DNA from: Clostridia bacterium
Lineage (GTDB): Bacteria > Bacillota > Clostridia > UBA1381 > UBA9506
Assembly (NCBI GenBank): GCA_017416855.1
Contig: JAFQAZ010000011.1
Location: 62,001-126,000, forward strand
Direction of reading: 5' to 3'
DNA: 64,000 bases
Position 1 is the first letter of the stretch. The number at the start of each line of letters is the position of its first letter. Below, piece after piece: positions 15,297 to 23,467 of this stretch. The position numbers and the translations under genes were made by a program. The notes under the pieces were generated by a model. The model was not told the origin of the DNA. It made no database searches and was given only the letters and a program-made list of their open reading frames with translations.

Positions 15297-15349
15297 TAAA
15301 GAAAATTTTGTAAAAAAGGATTAATAAAAGATTTGAAGGAAAAGTAGCA

Positions 15350-15922
15350 ATGAAAGATATTAAATTCACCAAGGGAAACTGGGAAGAATATTTTGAACAT
15401 GCTTACACACAGCGGTTTCCCTTTAAGCCGGAATTTATACAGGAAGAGGAATGCATAGCAAATTCAAAAAATCCTGAAATGAAGGATGGGTTTGACTATA
15501 CCACCATTATGACAAAAGAAAAATATGGCATTGGTACCCGGCTGTGGACTACCTGCTCTTTTGAAAAGTATGGCGCTCCCCTTATCACCCTGACGGACAA
15601 ATTGAAAAGGGATGAAGAAGGTAATCTTTGTTATGGAGCATGCCATGAAGTTGTTCTTTGGGAAAAAGGAATAAATGTATGGAACCTTTTTGAGGAAAAC
15701 GGAGAAATAAAGTATCATAATCTTCTAGCGGTAGAATTTCCTTTGGAAGCAGGAATTAAGCACGAAATGTACATAGAATTGGAGAAGAAAGCTGTCAAAG
15801 TGGTTATAGGCGATAAAACTCTTACTTTAAGAATTGAAAATCTGCCTAAAGAGGTATATATAGGAATTACCGGATGTGAGAATATCAATAGATTTTACAG
15901 TGTGAAGATTGATAATGAATAG
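15350..15922 (+). CDS. Unknown protein, probable beta-sandwich
   Basis: 190 residues, soluble, no signal peptide. Many short alternating strands (for example LLAVEFPLEAGIKHEMYIEL and KAVKVVIGDKTLTLRIENL) suggest a jelly-roll or concanavalin-like fold of the kind found in glycan-related cytosolic proteins. No catalytic motif is visible and no family is claimed. GAAGGAAAAG upstream supports the start. The gene stands alone between repeat copies. Confidence 0.6.
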   Translation: MKDIKFTKGNWEEYFEHAYTQRFPFKPEFIQEEECIANSKNPEMKDGFDYTTIMTKEKYGIGTRLWTTCSFEKYGAPLITLTDKLKRDEEGNLCYGACHEVVLWEKGINVWNLFEENGEIKYHNLLAVEFPLEAGIKHEMYIELEKKAVKVVIGDKTLTLRIENLPKEVYIGITGCENINRFYSVKIDNE

Positions 15923-15923
15923 A

Positions 15924-16115
15924 TTGCATTGCATAGCAATGCATCGATATGAATTCTGACGAATTCTCGATATGTGCTTTGCACTCGATATGCCTGATGA
16001 CTCGATATGTTGCCTTGCGGCAACGAGAATTCATATCATATCGAGTTTGAGCAAAGCGAAAACATATCGATTTACGAAGTAAAATATCGAGCAAACTTCT
16101 AGTTTGCATATCGAC
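15924..16115. repeat. Array of small hairpins spaced by TCGATATG / CATATCGA
   Basis: Four TCGATATG units in the left half and four ATATCGA units in the right half make the whole stretch an imperfect large palindrome. Between them lie short self-complementary words: GCATTGCATAGCAATGC, GAATTCTGACGAATTC, TGCTTTGCA, TTGCCTTGCGGCAA, TTTACGAAGTAAA and GCAAACTTCTAGTTTGC. There is no coding content. It is a repeat of the REP kind, unrelated in sequence to the elements at 7648 and 15139. Confidence 0.65.
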
Positions 16116-16122
16116 AGAAAAT

Positions 16123-16182
16123 GTTTGCATCTAAACCTTATGCCTCGCAATTAATAAAAAGATTGTTGAATAATGTCGAAAG
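16123..16182 (+). repeat. Dispersed intergenic module, copy I (links the two sub-families)
   Basis: TTTGCATCTAAACCTTATGC at the left as in copies H and J, and TGTTGAA (16164-16170) plus TGTCGAA (16174-16180), 10 bp apart, at the right as in copies A to F. It shows that both sub-families are one module. Confidence 0.65.
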
Positions 16183-16206
16183 AGGAAGATGGAAGGTGAA
16201 AGAGTC

Positions 16207-16887
16207 ATGAAAATTGTGAAAATTGTAATATTGATTATTGTAGTTTGGAATGTTTTTGCTGCAGGAAGTGCTCTTGTGCTTGACAAAATTGATCCATATT
16301 ATGCGGTTCAGCAGAAAGAAAACGAACTGACGGAAGAGGAATTAAATGCTGTATGCCCCAATGCTTTCATTTCTGAAGCGGACAAAAAATTGTTGTTGTC
16401 TGTTTTAAATGATGCTGTGGTGATTGACAAACTTCCTGTCGAATACGGTGATATGCTATGGCTTCCGGAGGATGATTGCGAACGCATCATAAGTCAATAT
16501 CAGGATGCGCCTACAAACATATGCCGAATTAGTGTTTCAGACACTACCGGGTCTACATATATAAGCATTGAGTTTTATGAAACAGAAGACGATAAAGGAA
16601 GTTCGCCATCTACAGCATATCCTTGCCTTTATCTCAATCTTAAAGCAACCGACCATTCTGAATATTTCTATAGAAAAGAGGTTTTTAATTACTCATTAAA
16701 GGTACCATATAATCGAATTGGAACATCAAGTTGGGGCGGTCCCGATGCAACATACCATAGATATAGCTGTGATACATCACCGTACGGAACACCTTTTGAG
16801 CACCAAGAAAAAATATTGACGCCTATGAAACATCGCCATTTATATCTAAGATATTTTGGATGGTTTGAAGCTATGATGTCTGTTTGA
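16207..16887 (+). CDS. Membrane-anchored extracytoplasmic protein, unknown
   Basis: 226 residues. One hydrophobic segment (about 5-24) should anchor or export it. The rest is a soluble domain with no recognised motif; DPYYAVQQKENELTEEELNA follows the anchor. An in-frame ATG at 16189 is too close to GAGGAAG; AAGGTGAAAG fits 16207. The gene is bracketed by module copies I and J. Confidence 0.6.
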   Translation: MKIVKIVILIIVVWNVFAAGSALVLDKIDPYYAVQQKENELTEEELNAVCPNAFISEADKKLLLSVLNDAVVIDKLPVEYGDMLWLPEDDCERIISQYQDAPTNICRISVSDTTGSTYISIEFYETEDDKGSSPSTAYPCLYLNLKATDHSEYFYRKEVFNYSLKVPYNRIGTSSWGGPDATYHRYSCDTSPYGTPFEHQEKILTPMKHRHLYLRYFGWFEAMMSV

Positions 16888-16920
16888 TACAAGCCTAGAA
16901 TGCAAGCTTATATAAAGGTT

Positions 16921-16988
16921 TCTGATTTGACATAACCATTCCTTGAAGAATGTTTGCATCTAAAACTTATACATCGCAATGAAAGGAG
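16921..16988 (+). repeat. Dispersed intergenic module, copy J
   Basis: Left ATTTGACATAACCAT resembles the TTGACATGAAC left part of copies A and B. TTTGCATCTAAAACTTATAC matches copies H and I. It ends at the ribosome site AAAGGAG of the hydrogenase gene; no box pair remains. Confidence 0.5.
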
Positions 16989-16996
16989 TCTTACAT

Positions 16997-18670
16997 ATGC
17001 CTTATTCAGTAACAGCAATTAATGAAAACTGTAAAAACTGTCACCGTTGTATCCGGCAATGCCCTGTAAAAGCTATTCGCTTTACAGATGACCGAGCCTA
17101 TGTAATTCATGAGGACTGTGTTTTATGTGGCCGGTGCTTTTTGGTTTGTCCGCAACATTCCAAACGAATCTCCAATGAAACCGATAAGGTAAAAGAATTT
17201 TTACGGAATGGTCACAAGGTCATTGCCAGTCTGGATCCCTCTTTTGTGGCTAAATTTGAAGGGATTGGGATGGCTAATATGCGGAAAGCCTTACAATCTT
17301 TAGGTTTTTTTGAGGCTGAGGATGCCTCTTTGGGTGCCGCTATCGTCAAAAGAGAATATGAACGCATTTTAAAAGAAGAAAAGCCGGATATTTTAATTTC
17401 TTCTGCCTGCCATTCAGTGAATATACTGGTGCAGAAATATTATCCTCAGTTATTGCCTTATCTTGCACAGGTTGTAACACCTATGGAGGCTCATTGTAGA
17501 GAAATTAAGCGACGTTATCCCGATGTAAAAACGGTTTATATTTCCCCTTGCATTTCCAGACGCGATGAAGCGGAGCAGTGCGGGAGCGTAGATGCAGTGT
17601 TAACGTTTAAGGAGCTTTCAAAATGGATGATTCAGGAAGGGATTCAATTGGATAAAGAGATTGAACAAAGCGGTCAGGGCTGCCGCTCCGGGTTGTTTGC
17701 CGTTGTTGGCGGTATTATTAAATCCATGGAGCCGGTGCCTGGCTATGAATATATAGCTGTAGATGGTATGAAGAGCTGTATTTCAGCTCTTAAAGATATT
17801 AATGATGGTGATATTCATTCCTGTTTCTTTGAAATGTCCAGTTGCTTCAGTGGTTGTGTCGGTGGTCCGCTTTTAGACCATTATTACCATTCTTCTATTA
17901 AAGAACATCTTGCTGTATGTCGTCGGGCAGGAGATGATGACGGGAAGGTAACACAACCGGATATAACGGAAATAAAAAAAGAGTTTCCTGCTATTAGCAG
18001 AAATGTTGTTATCCCATCCGAAGAAGAAATTACGAAAATTCTGAACCAAATGGGCAAATTTAAGCGCGCAGATGAATTAAACTGCGGTTTCTGCGGATAT
18101 CACAGCTGTCGCGAAAAAGCTGTAGCTGTATATCAGGGCAAGGCAGAAATCAATATGTGTCTGCCGTTTTTAAAGGACAAAGCAGAAAGCTTTTCTCATT
18201 CGATTGTTAAACATACGCCCAATGGTATTGTTGTTTTGAATGAAGATTTAATCATCCGTGAAATTAATGAAGCGACGAAGAATATATTGAATCTTTCGGA
18301 TACAGAATCTGTTTTAAATCGTCATGTTGAAACTATTTTAGAATCGGAACCCTTTAAGGAAGTTCTTTTGACAAAAGAAAACCTTCGCGAGCGCAGAATG
18401 TATTTAGAAAAATATGATTGCTTCGTAGAACAGACGATTGTTTATGTTCAGGATTCACATCGTTTAATCTGTATTCTTCGTGACATTACAAACGAAGAGG
18501 AAAAGCGCATTAAAATGGAGAACATCAGTCAGCAGACCATTATGGTAACAGATACCATTGTTGCCAATCAGATGCGTATTGTACAGGATATTGCATCGCT
18601 TTTGGGTGAAACGGCTGCACAAACAAAAATTGAGCTGGCTAAATTAAAGGAGTCGATGTCAGATGAATGA
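16997..18670 (+). CDS. Sensory (group C, HydS-like) [FeFe]-hydrogenase with PAS domain
   Basis: 557 residues. Two [4Fe-4S] ferredoxin motifs (CKNCHRCIRQC from residue 12, CVLCGRCFLVC near 45) lead into an H-cluster domain with divergent motifs. L1 is SSACHS (the proton-transfer cysteine of TSCCP is alanine; the cluster cysteine is kept). L2 is ISPCISRRDE. L3 is EMSSCFSGC. A further cluster motif (CGFCGYHSC) and a PAS-like segment (about 405-500) follow, with a helical tail. This is the build of sensory hydrogenases that report H2 rather than catalyse turnover. AAAGGAG fits ATG 16997. It overlaps the phosphatase gene by 8 bp, so the phosphatase is the likely signal output. Confidence 0.88.
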   Translation: MPYSVTAINENCKNCHRCIRQCPVKAIRFTDDRAYVIHEDCVLCGRCFLVCPQHSKRISNETDKVKEFLRNGHKVIASLDPSFVAKFEGIGMANMRKALQSLGFFEAEDASLGAAIVKREYERILKEEKPDILISSACHSVNILVQKYYPQLLPYLAQVVTPMEAHCREIKRRYPDVKTVYISPCISRRDEAEQCGSVDAVLTFKELSKWMIQEGIQLDKEIEQSGQGCRSGLFAVVGGIIKSMEPVPGYEYIAVDGMKSCISALKDINDGDIHSCFFEMSSCFSGCVGGPLLDHYYHSSIKEHLAVCRRAGDDDGKVTQPDITEIKKEFPAISRNVVIPSEEEITKILNQMGKFKRADELNCGFCGYHSCREKAVAVYQGKAEINMCLPFLKDKAESFSHSIVKHTPNGIVVLNEDLIIREINEATKNILNLSDTESVLNRHVETILESEPFKEVLLTKENLRERRMYLEKYDCFVEQTIVYVQDSHRLICILRDITNEEEKRIKMENISQQTIMVTDTIVANQMRIVQDIASLLGETAAQTKIELAKLKESMSDE

Positions 18671-19835
18671 TTTAAGTGTTGATATCGGTTATACCTGGAT
18701 TAATTGTCATGATGAATTGCTTTGCGGAGATCACATAGATGTTGTGGAGCAGGATGACAATTCTTATGTTGTGGTATTGGCTGATGGTTTAGGTCACGGT
18801 GTAAAGGCCAGCATTCTCTCAACGCTGACTTCAAAAATTCTGTCTACAATGGTTGCTTCCGGCTTGCCCATCGAAGAATGTGTGGCAACCGTTGCAGAAA
18901 CGTTGCCGGTCTGTTCTGAACGGCATGTGGCTTATTCTACCTTTACGGTATTACATCTTTTGGCTGATGATACAGTCGAGATCGTTCAGTATGATAATCC
19001 GCAGGTCATTCTCCTCAGAAATGGTAAAAATTTTGAATATCCCATAACGGAAATGACCATCGGCGGAAAAAAGATTCTCAGTTCAACTGTTAAGGCCGAA
19101 GAGGATGATGTTTTTATCGCAATGAGTGATGGGTGCACCCATGCCGGTATGGGCCTTGAATATCAATTTGGCTGGAGCAGGGGTGATATTATCAAGTTTT
19201 TAGAATCGACCGTTCAGCAAAAGCACACCGCAAAAAACATTTCCACTTACTTAATCGAAGAATGTGAACGACTGTATGATTACAAGCCGGGGGATGATAC
19301 CAGCGTTTGTGCGGTTCGTTTCAGAAAACGAGAGCCTGTGAATGTTCTCTTTGGTCCTTCTTATAACCCGGATGATACGGATAAGATGATGGAGCTTTTC
19401 TTTTCCAAGAGTGGTAAGCATCTTATTTGTGGTGGCACAACATCCACCCTTGCGGCGAAATATCTTGGTAAGGAACTGGAAATTGACCTGAATTTTAATC
19501 AGTCTAATTTACCGCCGGTTGCGAAAATTGAAGGTGTTGATCTGGTGACGGAAGGTGTTATTACCATCAGCCGTGTGCTGGATTATGCAAAAGATTACCT
19601 GGAGGAAAATACATATTATGACTATTGGAGCATGAATCAGGATGGAGCCTCCAAAGTCAGCCGCGTGCTGTTTGAAGAGGCAACCGATGTGAATTTTGTT
19701 GTTGGCCGGGCTATTAATCCGGCTCATCAGAATCCGGATTTGCCCATTACCTTTAACATTAAAATGAATTTAGTGGAAGAATTGACAAAATGCTTACGGC
19801 AAATGGGTAAGCAAGTTACAGTTCAGTATTTTTAA
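18663..19835 (+). CDS. SpoIIE/PP2C-type serine phosphatase coupled to the sensory hydrogenase
   Basis: 390 residues. The PP2C-like SpoIIE domain occupies about 1-220: VVVLADGLGHGVKAS is the metal-binding DG motif, with FIAMSDGCTHAG and GDDTSVCAVR closing the site. A C-terminal domain of about 170 residues without a recognised family follows. Such phosphatases dephosphorylate anti-anti-sigma factors or similar serine-phosphate partners. The start overlaps the hydrogenase stop, so the pair is co-translated and should form an H2-sensing switch. The target protein is not in the window. Confidence 0.88.
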   Translation: MNDLSVDIGYTWINCHDELLCGDHIDVVEQDDNSYVVVLADGLGHGVKASILSTLTSKILSTMVASGLPIEECVATVAETLPVCSERHVAYSTFTVLHLLADDTVEIVQYDNPQVILLRNGKNFEYPITEMTIGGKKILSSTVKAEEDDVFIAMSDGCTHAGMGLEYQFGWSRGDIIKFLESTVQQKHTAKNISTYLIEECERLYDYKPGDDTSVCAVRFRKREPVNVLFGPSYNPDDTDKMMELFFSKSGKHLICGGTTSTLAAKYLGKELEIDLNFNQSNLPPVAKIEGVDLVTEGVITISRVLDYAKDYLEENTYYDYWSMNQDGASKVSRVLFEEATDVNFVVGRAINPAHQNPDLPITFNIKMNLVEELTKCLRQMGKQVTVQYF

Positions 19836-19879
19836 GACTCATAAATTTCTCATAGTGCTGGCTTGTAAAAGTATATACA

Positions 19880-19908
19880 TTGACACCTGATTGAAATTTT
19901 GGTATAAT
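19880..19908 (+). promoter_or_regulatory. Consensus promoter for the SPFH gene
   Basis: TTGACA (19880-19885), 17 bp, TATAAT (19903-19908), perfect sigma-A consensus; AAAGGAG and the start lie 24-38 bp downstream. Confidence 0.85.
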
Positions 19909-19945
19909 CAAATTAATTAAAAATAATTGAAAAGGAGAATGTTGT

Positions 19946-20896
19946 ATGATGGGATTTATTACCGTTTTAATTTTTCTTTTAGTTGTAATTCTAATTGTGA
20001 GTATTAAAATTGTCCCTCAGGCAAGTGAATTTGTTATTGAGCGTCTTGGTAAATATAAAGGCACTTGGAGTGCAGGTCTGCATTTTAAAGTACCGTTCAT
20101 TGAAAAAATTGTTAAAAGGGTTACATTAAAAGAACAGGTTCTGGATTCTCCGCCACAGCCTGTTATCACAAAGGATAATGTAACGATGCAGATTGATACT
20201 GTTATCTATTATGCTGTTTATGATGCTAAACTGTATGCATATGGCGCTGTTAGTCCTATTTCTGCATTGGCTAATCTGGCTGCAACAACGCTGAGAAATA
20301 TTGTTGGTGAATTGGAACTTGATGGTACGTTAACTTCACGCGATACCATTAATGCGAAAATGACAACAATTCTTGATGAGGCAACAGATAAATGGGGCAT
20401 TAAGGTTAACCGTGTAGAACTCAAAAACATTATTCCGCCTCAGGAAATTCAAAAATCTATGGAAAAGCAGATGAAGGCAGAGCGAGACAGACGTGAAACC
20501 TTACTGCAGGCAGAAGGGCATAAGGCTGCTGCAATCACTCGTGCTGAAGGTGATAAACAGGCAATGATTCTTGCCGCTGAAGGCGAAAGAGATGCAAGAA
20601 TAGCCCGTGCTGAAGGCGAAGCAAAAGCAATCTTTCTGCAAAAGAAGGCAGAAGCTGATGGTTTGGCTGCATTAAAAGAAGCCGGCGTTGATTCTGCTGT
20701 GTTAGAATTGAAAAAGTTTGAAGCTCTGGTTGCTATGTCCAATGGTAAAGCATCAAAAATTATTATTCCTACTGATGCAGTAGAAATGACAAAATCAAAT
20801 GTTGTATTCTCCGAAACAACTGGTCTTGGAGATACTACTGCCCCCGGAGAAGATGATCCTGTTATTCCCAAAAACGATCCTTGTTGTGAGGAATAA
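19946..20896 (+). CDS. SPFH/Band 7 (stomatin-like) membrane protein
   Basis: 316 residues. An N-terminal hydrophobic anchor (3-22) is followed by the SPFH core (IVPQASEFVIERLGKYKGTW) and PPQPVITKDNVTMQIDTVIYY. A long Ala/Glu-rich coiled coil (about 175-240, with repeated RAEGE units) follows. The tail ends Cys-Cys-Glu-Glu. Stomatin-like proteins oligomerise into membrane microdomain scaffolds and often regulate proteases; no NfeD partner is adjacent. The glutamine synthetase gene follows 50 bp downstream and may share the transcript. Confidence 0.92.
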   Translation: MMGFITVLIFLLVVILIVSIKIVPQASEFVIERLGKYKGTWSAGLHFKVPFIEKIVKRVTLKEQVLDSPPQPVITKDNVTMQIDTVIYYAVYDAKLYAYGAVSPISALANLAATTLRNIVGELELDGTLTSRDTINAKMTTILDEATDKWGIKVNRVELKNIIPPQEIQKSMEKQMKAERDRRETLLQAEGHKAAAITRAEGDKQAMILAAEGERDARIARAEGEAKAIFLQKKAEADGLAALKEAGVDSAVLELKKFEALVAMSNGKASKIIIPTDAVEMTKSNVVFSETTGLGDTTAPGEDDPVIPKNDPCCEE

Positions 20897-20946
20897 AGCA
20901 TAATTTTCACTAAATTTATTAACATATTAATAAAGGAGCGTACAGA

Positions 20947-22371
20947 ATGAAGAAAACAGTTAAAGATATTTTATCAATGATCAAACAGTATGATATCAAG
21001 ATGGTTGATTTTAAAATGGTTGATATTAACGGTCAATATCGCCATGTGACCATTCCTGCCAAGAATTTTTCTGAAAAAACCATGAAAAACGGCATTGGTT
21101 TTGACGCCTCCAACTATGGCTATGCGGTAGTAGAGAAGAGTGATATGGTATTTATTCCTGATCCTGATACAGCAGTTATTGATCCTTTCTGTGAAATTGC
21201 CACCCTTTCTATGACCGGTAATGCAATGATTATCGATAATCCCGAAAACAGACCGCTGGCACAGTATCCCCGTAACATTGTCCTGGCGGCAGAGCAGTAT
21301 TTGAAAGATAGCGGCATTGCAGATACAATGCTGATTTTACCTGAGTTTGAATTCTACCTGTTTGATCAGGTGGGCTGGGAGGTTAGCCCCCAGACTGTTG
21401 GTATGTCTGTAGATGCTGTTCAGGCTCATTGGAACAGTGGGGTTGAAGGTAGCGGTAATGTTGTGGCTAAGCAGAAGAATTACCACATTGCAAAGCCTTT
21501 TGATGTTTCTTATGAAGCACGCAGCGAAATGTGTATGTTAATTGATGATGCGGGTATTGCATTAAACTATCACCATCCTGAAGTTGGTGCCGGTGGTCAG
21601 TTTGAAATTGAACCGGAGCTTGGTCAGATGTCCAAAATGGCCGATGCCACGATGATGATTAAATATATCATCCACAATACAGCCAGAAAATACGGTCTTT
21701 CTGCGACTTTTATGCCGAAGCCGATTATGGGCGAGGCCGGTAACGGTATGCATGTGCATATGCTCCTGTTAAAGGATGGTCAGCCTGTTTTCTCAGACGA
21801 TAACGGATACTCCAATTTAAGTAAAGAAGCGCATTACTTTATGGGCGGTCTGCTTAAGCATATTGCATCTTTGTGTGCATTAACAAACCCAAGCACCAAC
21901 TCCTTTAAACGCTTGGTGCCAGGATTTGAAGCACCGGTAACAGTTGGTTATGCAACCTCGAACCGCAGCGCGGTTATTCGTATTCCGGCCTATGCCAAAG
22001 CGCCGGAACTGCGACGCTTTGAGCTGAGAAACCCTGATGCCACCTGCAACCCCTATTTCTGCTATGCGGCTATTTTAATGGCGGGGATTGACGGCATTAA
22101 AAATAAGATTGATCCTCACGAAAATGGCTGGGGTCCTTATGATATGAATCTCTTCCATCTGAGTGATGAAGAAAAAGCAAAACTGAAGCATCTGCCCACA
22201 TCTTTAGACCAGGCTCTGGATGCTTTGGAGGCTGACCACGACTATTTAACAGCCGGTGGTGTATTCCCCGAAGAACTGCTCAAAAACTTTATCGCCACAA
22301 AGCGTGATGAATGTCGTCAGCTGGCGGCAATTCCACATCCGGCAGAGTTTGATAGGTACTATAATCTTTAA
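20947..22371 (+). CDS. glnA: Glutamine synthetase, type I
   Basis: 474 residues. Motifs of GSI are present: ILPEFEFYLFD, GAGGQFEIE, the ATP-site GNGMHVHMLLL, and the glutamate-site RRFELRNPDATCNPY. It makes glutamine from glutamate, ammonia and ATP as a cytosolic dodecamer. The usual Tyr adenylylation motif of the GSI-beta group is not evident, as expected in Clostridia. AAAGGAG upstream supports the start. It lies between the SPFH gene and a shared terminator. Confidence 0.95.
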   Translation: MKKTVKDILSMIKQYDIKMVDFKMVDINGQYRHVTIPAKNFSEKTMKNGIGFDASNYGYAVVEKSDMVFIPDPDTAVIDPFCEIATLSMTGNAMIIDNPENRPLAQYPRNIVLAAEQYLKDSGIADTMLILPEFEFYLFDQVGWEVSPQTVGMSVDAVQAHWNSGVEGSGNVVAKQKNYHIAKPFDVSYEARSEMCMLIDDAGIALNYHHPEVGAGGQFEIEPELGQMSKMADATMMIKYIIHNTARKYGLSATFMPKPIMGEAGNGMHVHMLLLKDGQPVFSDDNGYSNLSKEAHYFMGGLLKHIASLCALTNPSTNSFKRLVPGFEAPVTVGYATSNRSAVIRIPAYAKAPELRRFELRNPDATCNPYFCYAAILMAGIDGIKNKIDPHENGWGPYDMNLFHLSDEEKAKLKHLPTSLDQALDALEADHDYLTAGGVFPEELLKNFIATKRDECRQLAAIPHPAEFDRYYNL

Positions 22372-22372
22372 T

Positions 22373-22415
22373 AAAAAAAGAAGGACTGTTAATGCTAAAA
22401 CAGTCCTTCTTTTTT
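22373..22415. terminator. Bidirectional terminator between glnA and the LysR gene
   Basis: AAAAAAAGAAGGACTGTT / AACAGTCCTTCTTTTTT arms around an 8-base loop; T-tracts on both strands serve both convergent genes. It overlaps the LysR stop codon. Confidence 0.9.
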
Positions 22416-23349
22416 ATTTCCCAGCATTTATTTCTATAAATTTCTGGCAAGCTTGAGATAAATAATGGGCTTTTTTCTTGTAAAAATATATGTTTCTTTC
22501 AATCTCCTTATCCTGTAATCGGTAATAATAAAGAGAAGAGCCTGTCTCCATTTCTCTAATGAGAATGTCACTGACAAATGATATGCCCATACCGGTAGAG
22601 GAGATGTTATATGACGTGACCTGTTGGTCAAGAAAAAAGGCAACGTTGGGATTGATGTGGTGTTTTTTGAATAACTGTAGAGCACGTTTGCCGGTGTCGT
22701 TTTCAGAATGTAAAAGAATAAATGGATACGAACTGAATTTTTTGAGTGAAACAGAATAAGCATTATCCTTATGCACACCGTTTTTAATATCATCTGCACT
22801 CAGACGATAATTTTTAAGTGATTCATTAACGGTAAAAGACTTTGGAACTGACAGCAGGATTGTTTCAGAACTGCAGATAGTGGCTTCGGTTGCTTCGTCA
22901 TCAATCATTGTATTATCAATAATCAAATCAAGCTCGCCAAGACTGAGTTTTTCCAACAGCGTTTTAGTATTGTCTTCGAAAATTTCAAATCTGATATTGG
23001 GATACTTTTGATTAAAGCTGGAAATCATACCGGGAAGCATAAAAGAAGAAAATAAGCTACTACCACCGATTCGCACAGAACCGGTTAAAAAGTTTGCATA
23101 ATCACCTATGTATCTGGCAAAATCCTGCTCTTTTTCCTCAAACGATAAGGCGTATTTAACATATTCCTGCCCAACCTCAGTCAATGAAACCGGTGTTGTT
23201 GAACGGTCGAATATGGGCACGCCGATTTTCTCTTCTATTCTTTTAACGGAAGCACTCAATGATGGTTGCGAAATATACAGCTTTTTTGCAGCGTTAGAAA
23301 AGCTTCCTTCGCGGTAAATTGTTAGTACATAGTTCTTATTTGTAAACAT
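22414..23349 (-). CDS. LysR-type transcription regulator
   Basis: 311 residues. The N-terminal winged helix reads YREGSFSNAAKKLYISQPSL, then SASVKRIEEKIGVPIFDRS. The effector-binding domain begins with SVRIGGSSLFSSFMLPGMI. AGAGGTGGG on the minus strand fits the ATG ending at 23349 rather than the upstream codon at 23382. It is transcribed divergently from the aspartase gene, and a dyad lies between them. That is the classical LysR layout, so aspA is its probable target. Confidence 0.9.
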   Translation of the reverse strand: MFTNKNYVLTIYREGSFSNAAKKLYISQPSLSASVKRIEEKIGVPIFDRSTTPVSLTEVGQEYVKYALSFEEKEQDFARYIGDYANFLTGSVRIGGSSLFSSFMLPGMISSFNQKYPNIRFEIFEDNTKTLLEKLSLGELDLIIDNTMIDDEATEATICSSETILLSVPKSFTVNESLKNYRLSADDIKNGVHKDNAYSVSLKKFSSYPFILLHSENDTGKRALQLFKKHHINPNVAFFLDQQVTSYNISSTGMGISFVSDILIREMETGSSLYYYRLQDKEIERNIYFYKKKAHYLSQACQKFIEINAGK

Positions 23350-23383
23350 ATTGCCCACCTCTATAACTTTGAAGCTATACAAA

Positions 23384-23430
23384 ACATATTTTAATATGTA
23401 TTTGATTATATCATGGTTTTGCTATATAAT
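23384..23430 (+). promoter_or_regulatory. aspA promoter with LysR-type dyad
   Basis: TTGATT (23402-23407), 17 bp, TATAAT (23425-23430). Just upstream ACATATT/AATATGT (23384-23399, 2-bp centre) is an inverted repeat of the kind LysR regulators bind. Confidence 0.75.
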
Positions 23431-23467
23431 CAATAGCGAAGCATAGAAGATGTGGGGGATAAATAGT

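Noticed and set aside
15924-16115. CRISPR array
   Set aside because: Spacing words are 7-8 bp, reversed in the second half, and the inserts are self-complementary and of variable short length; no cas genes.
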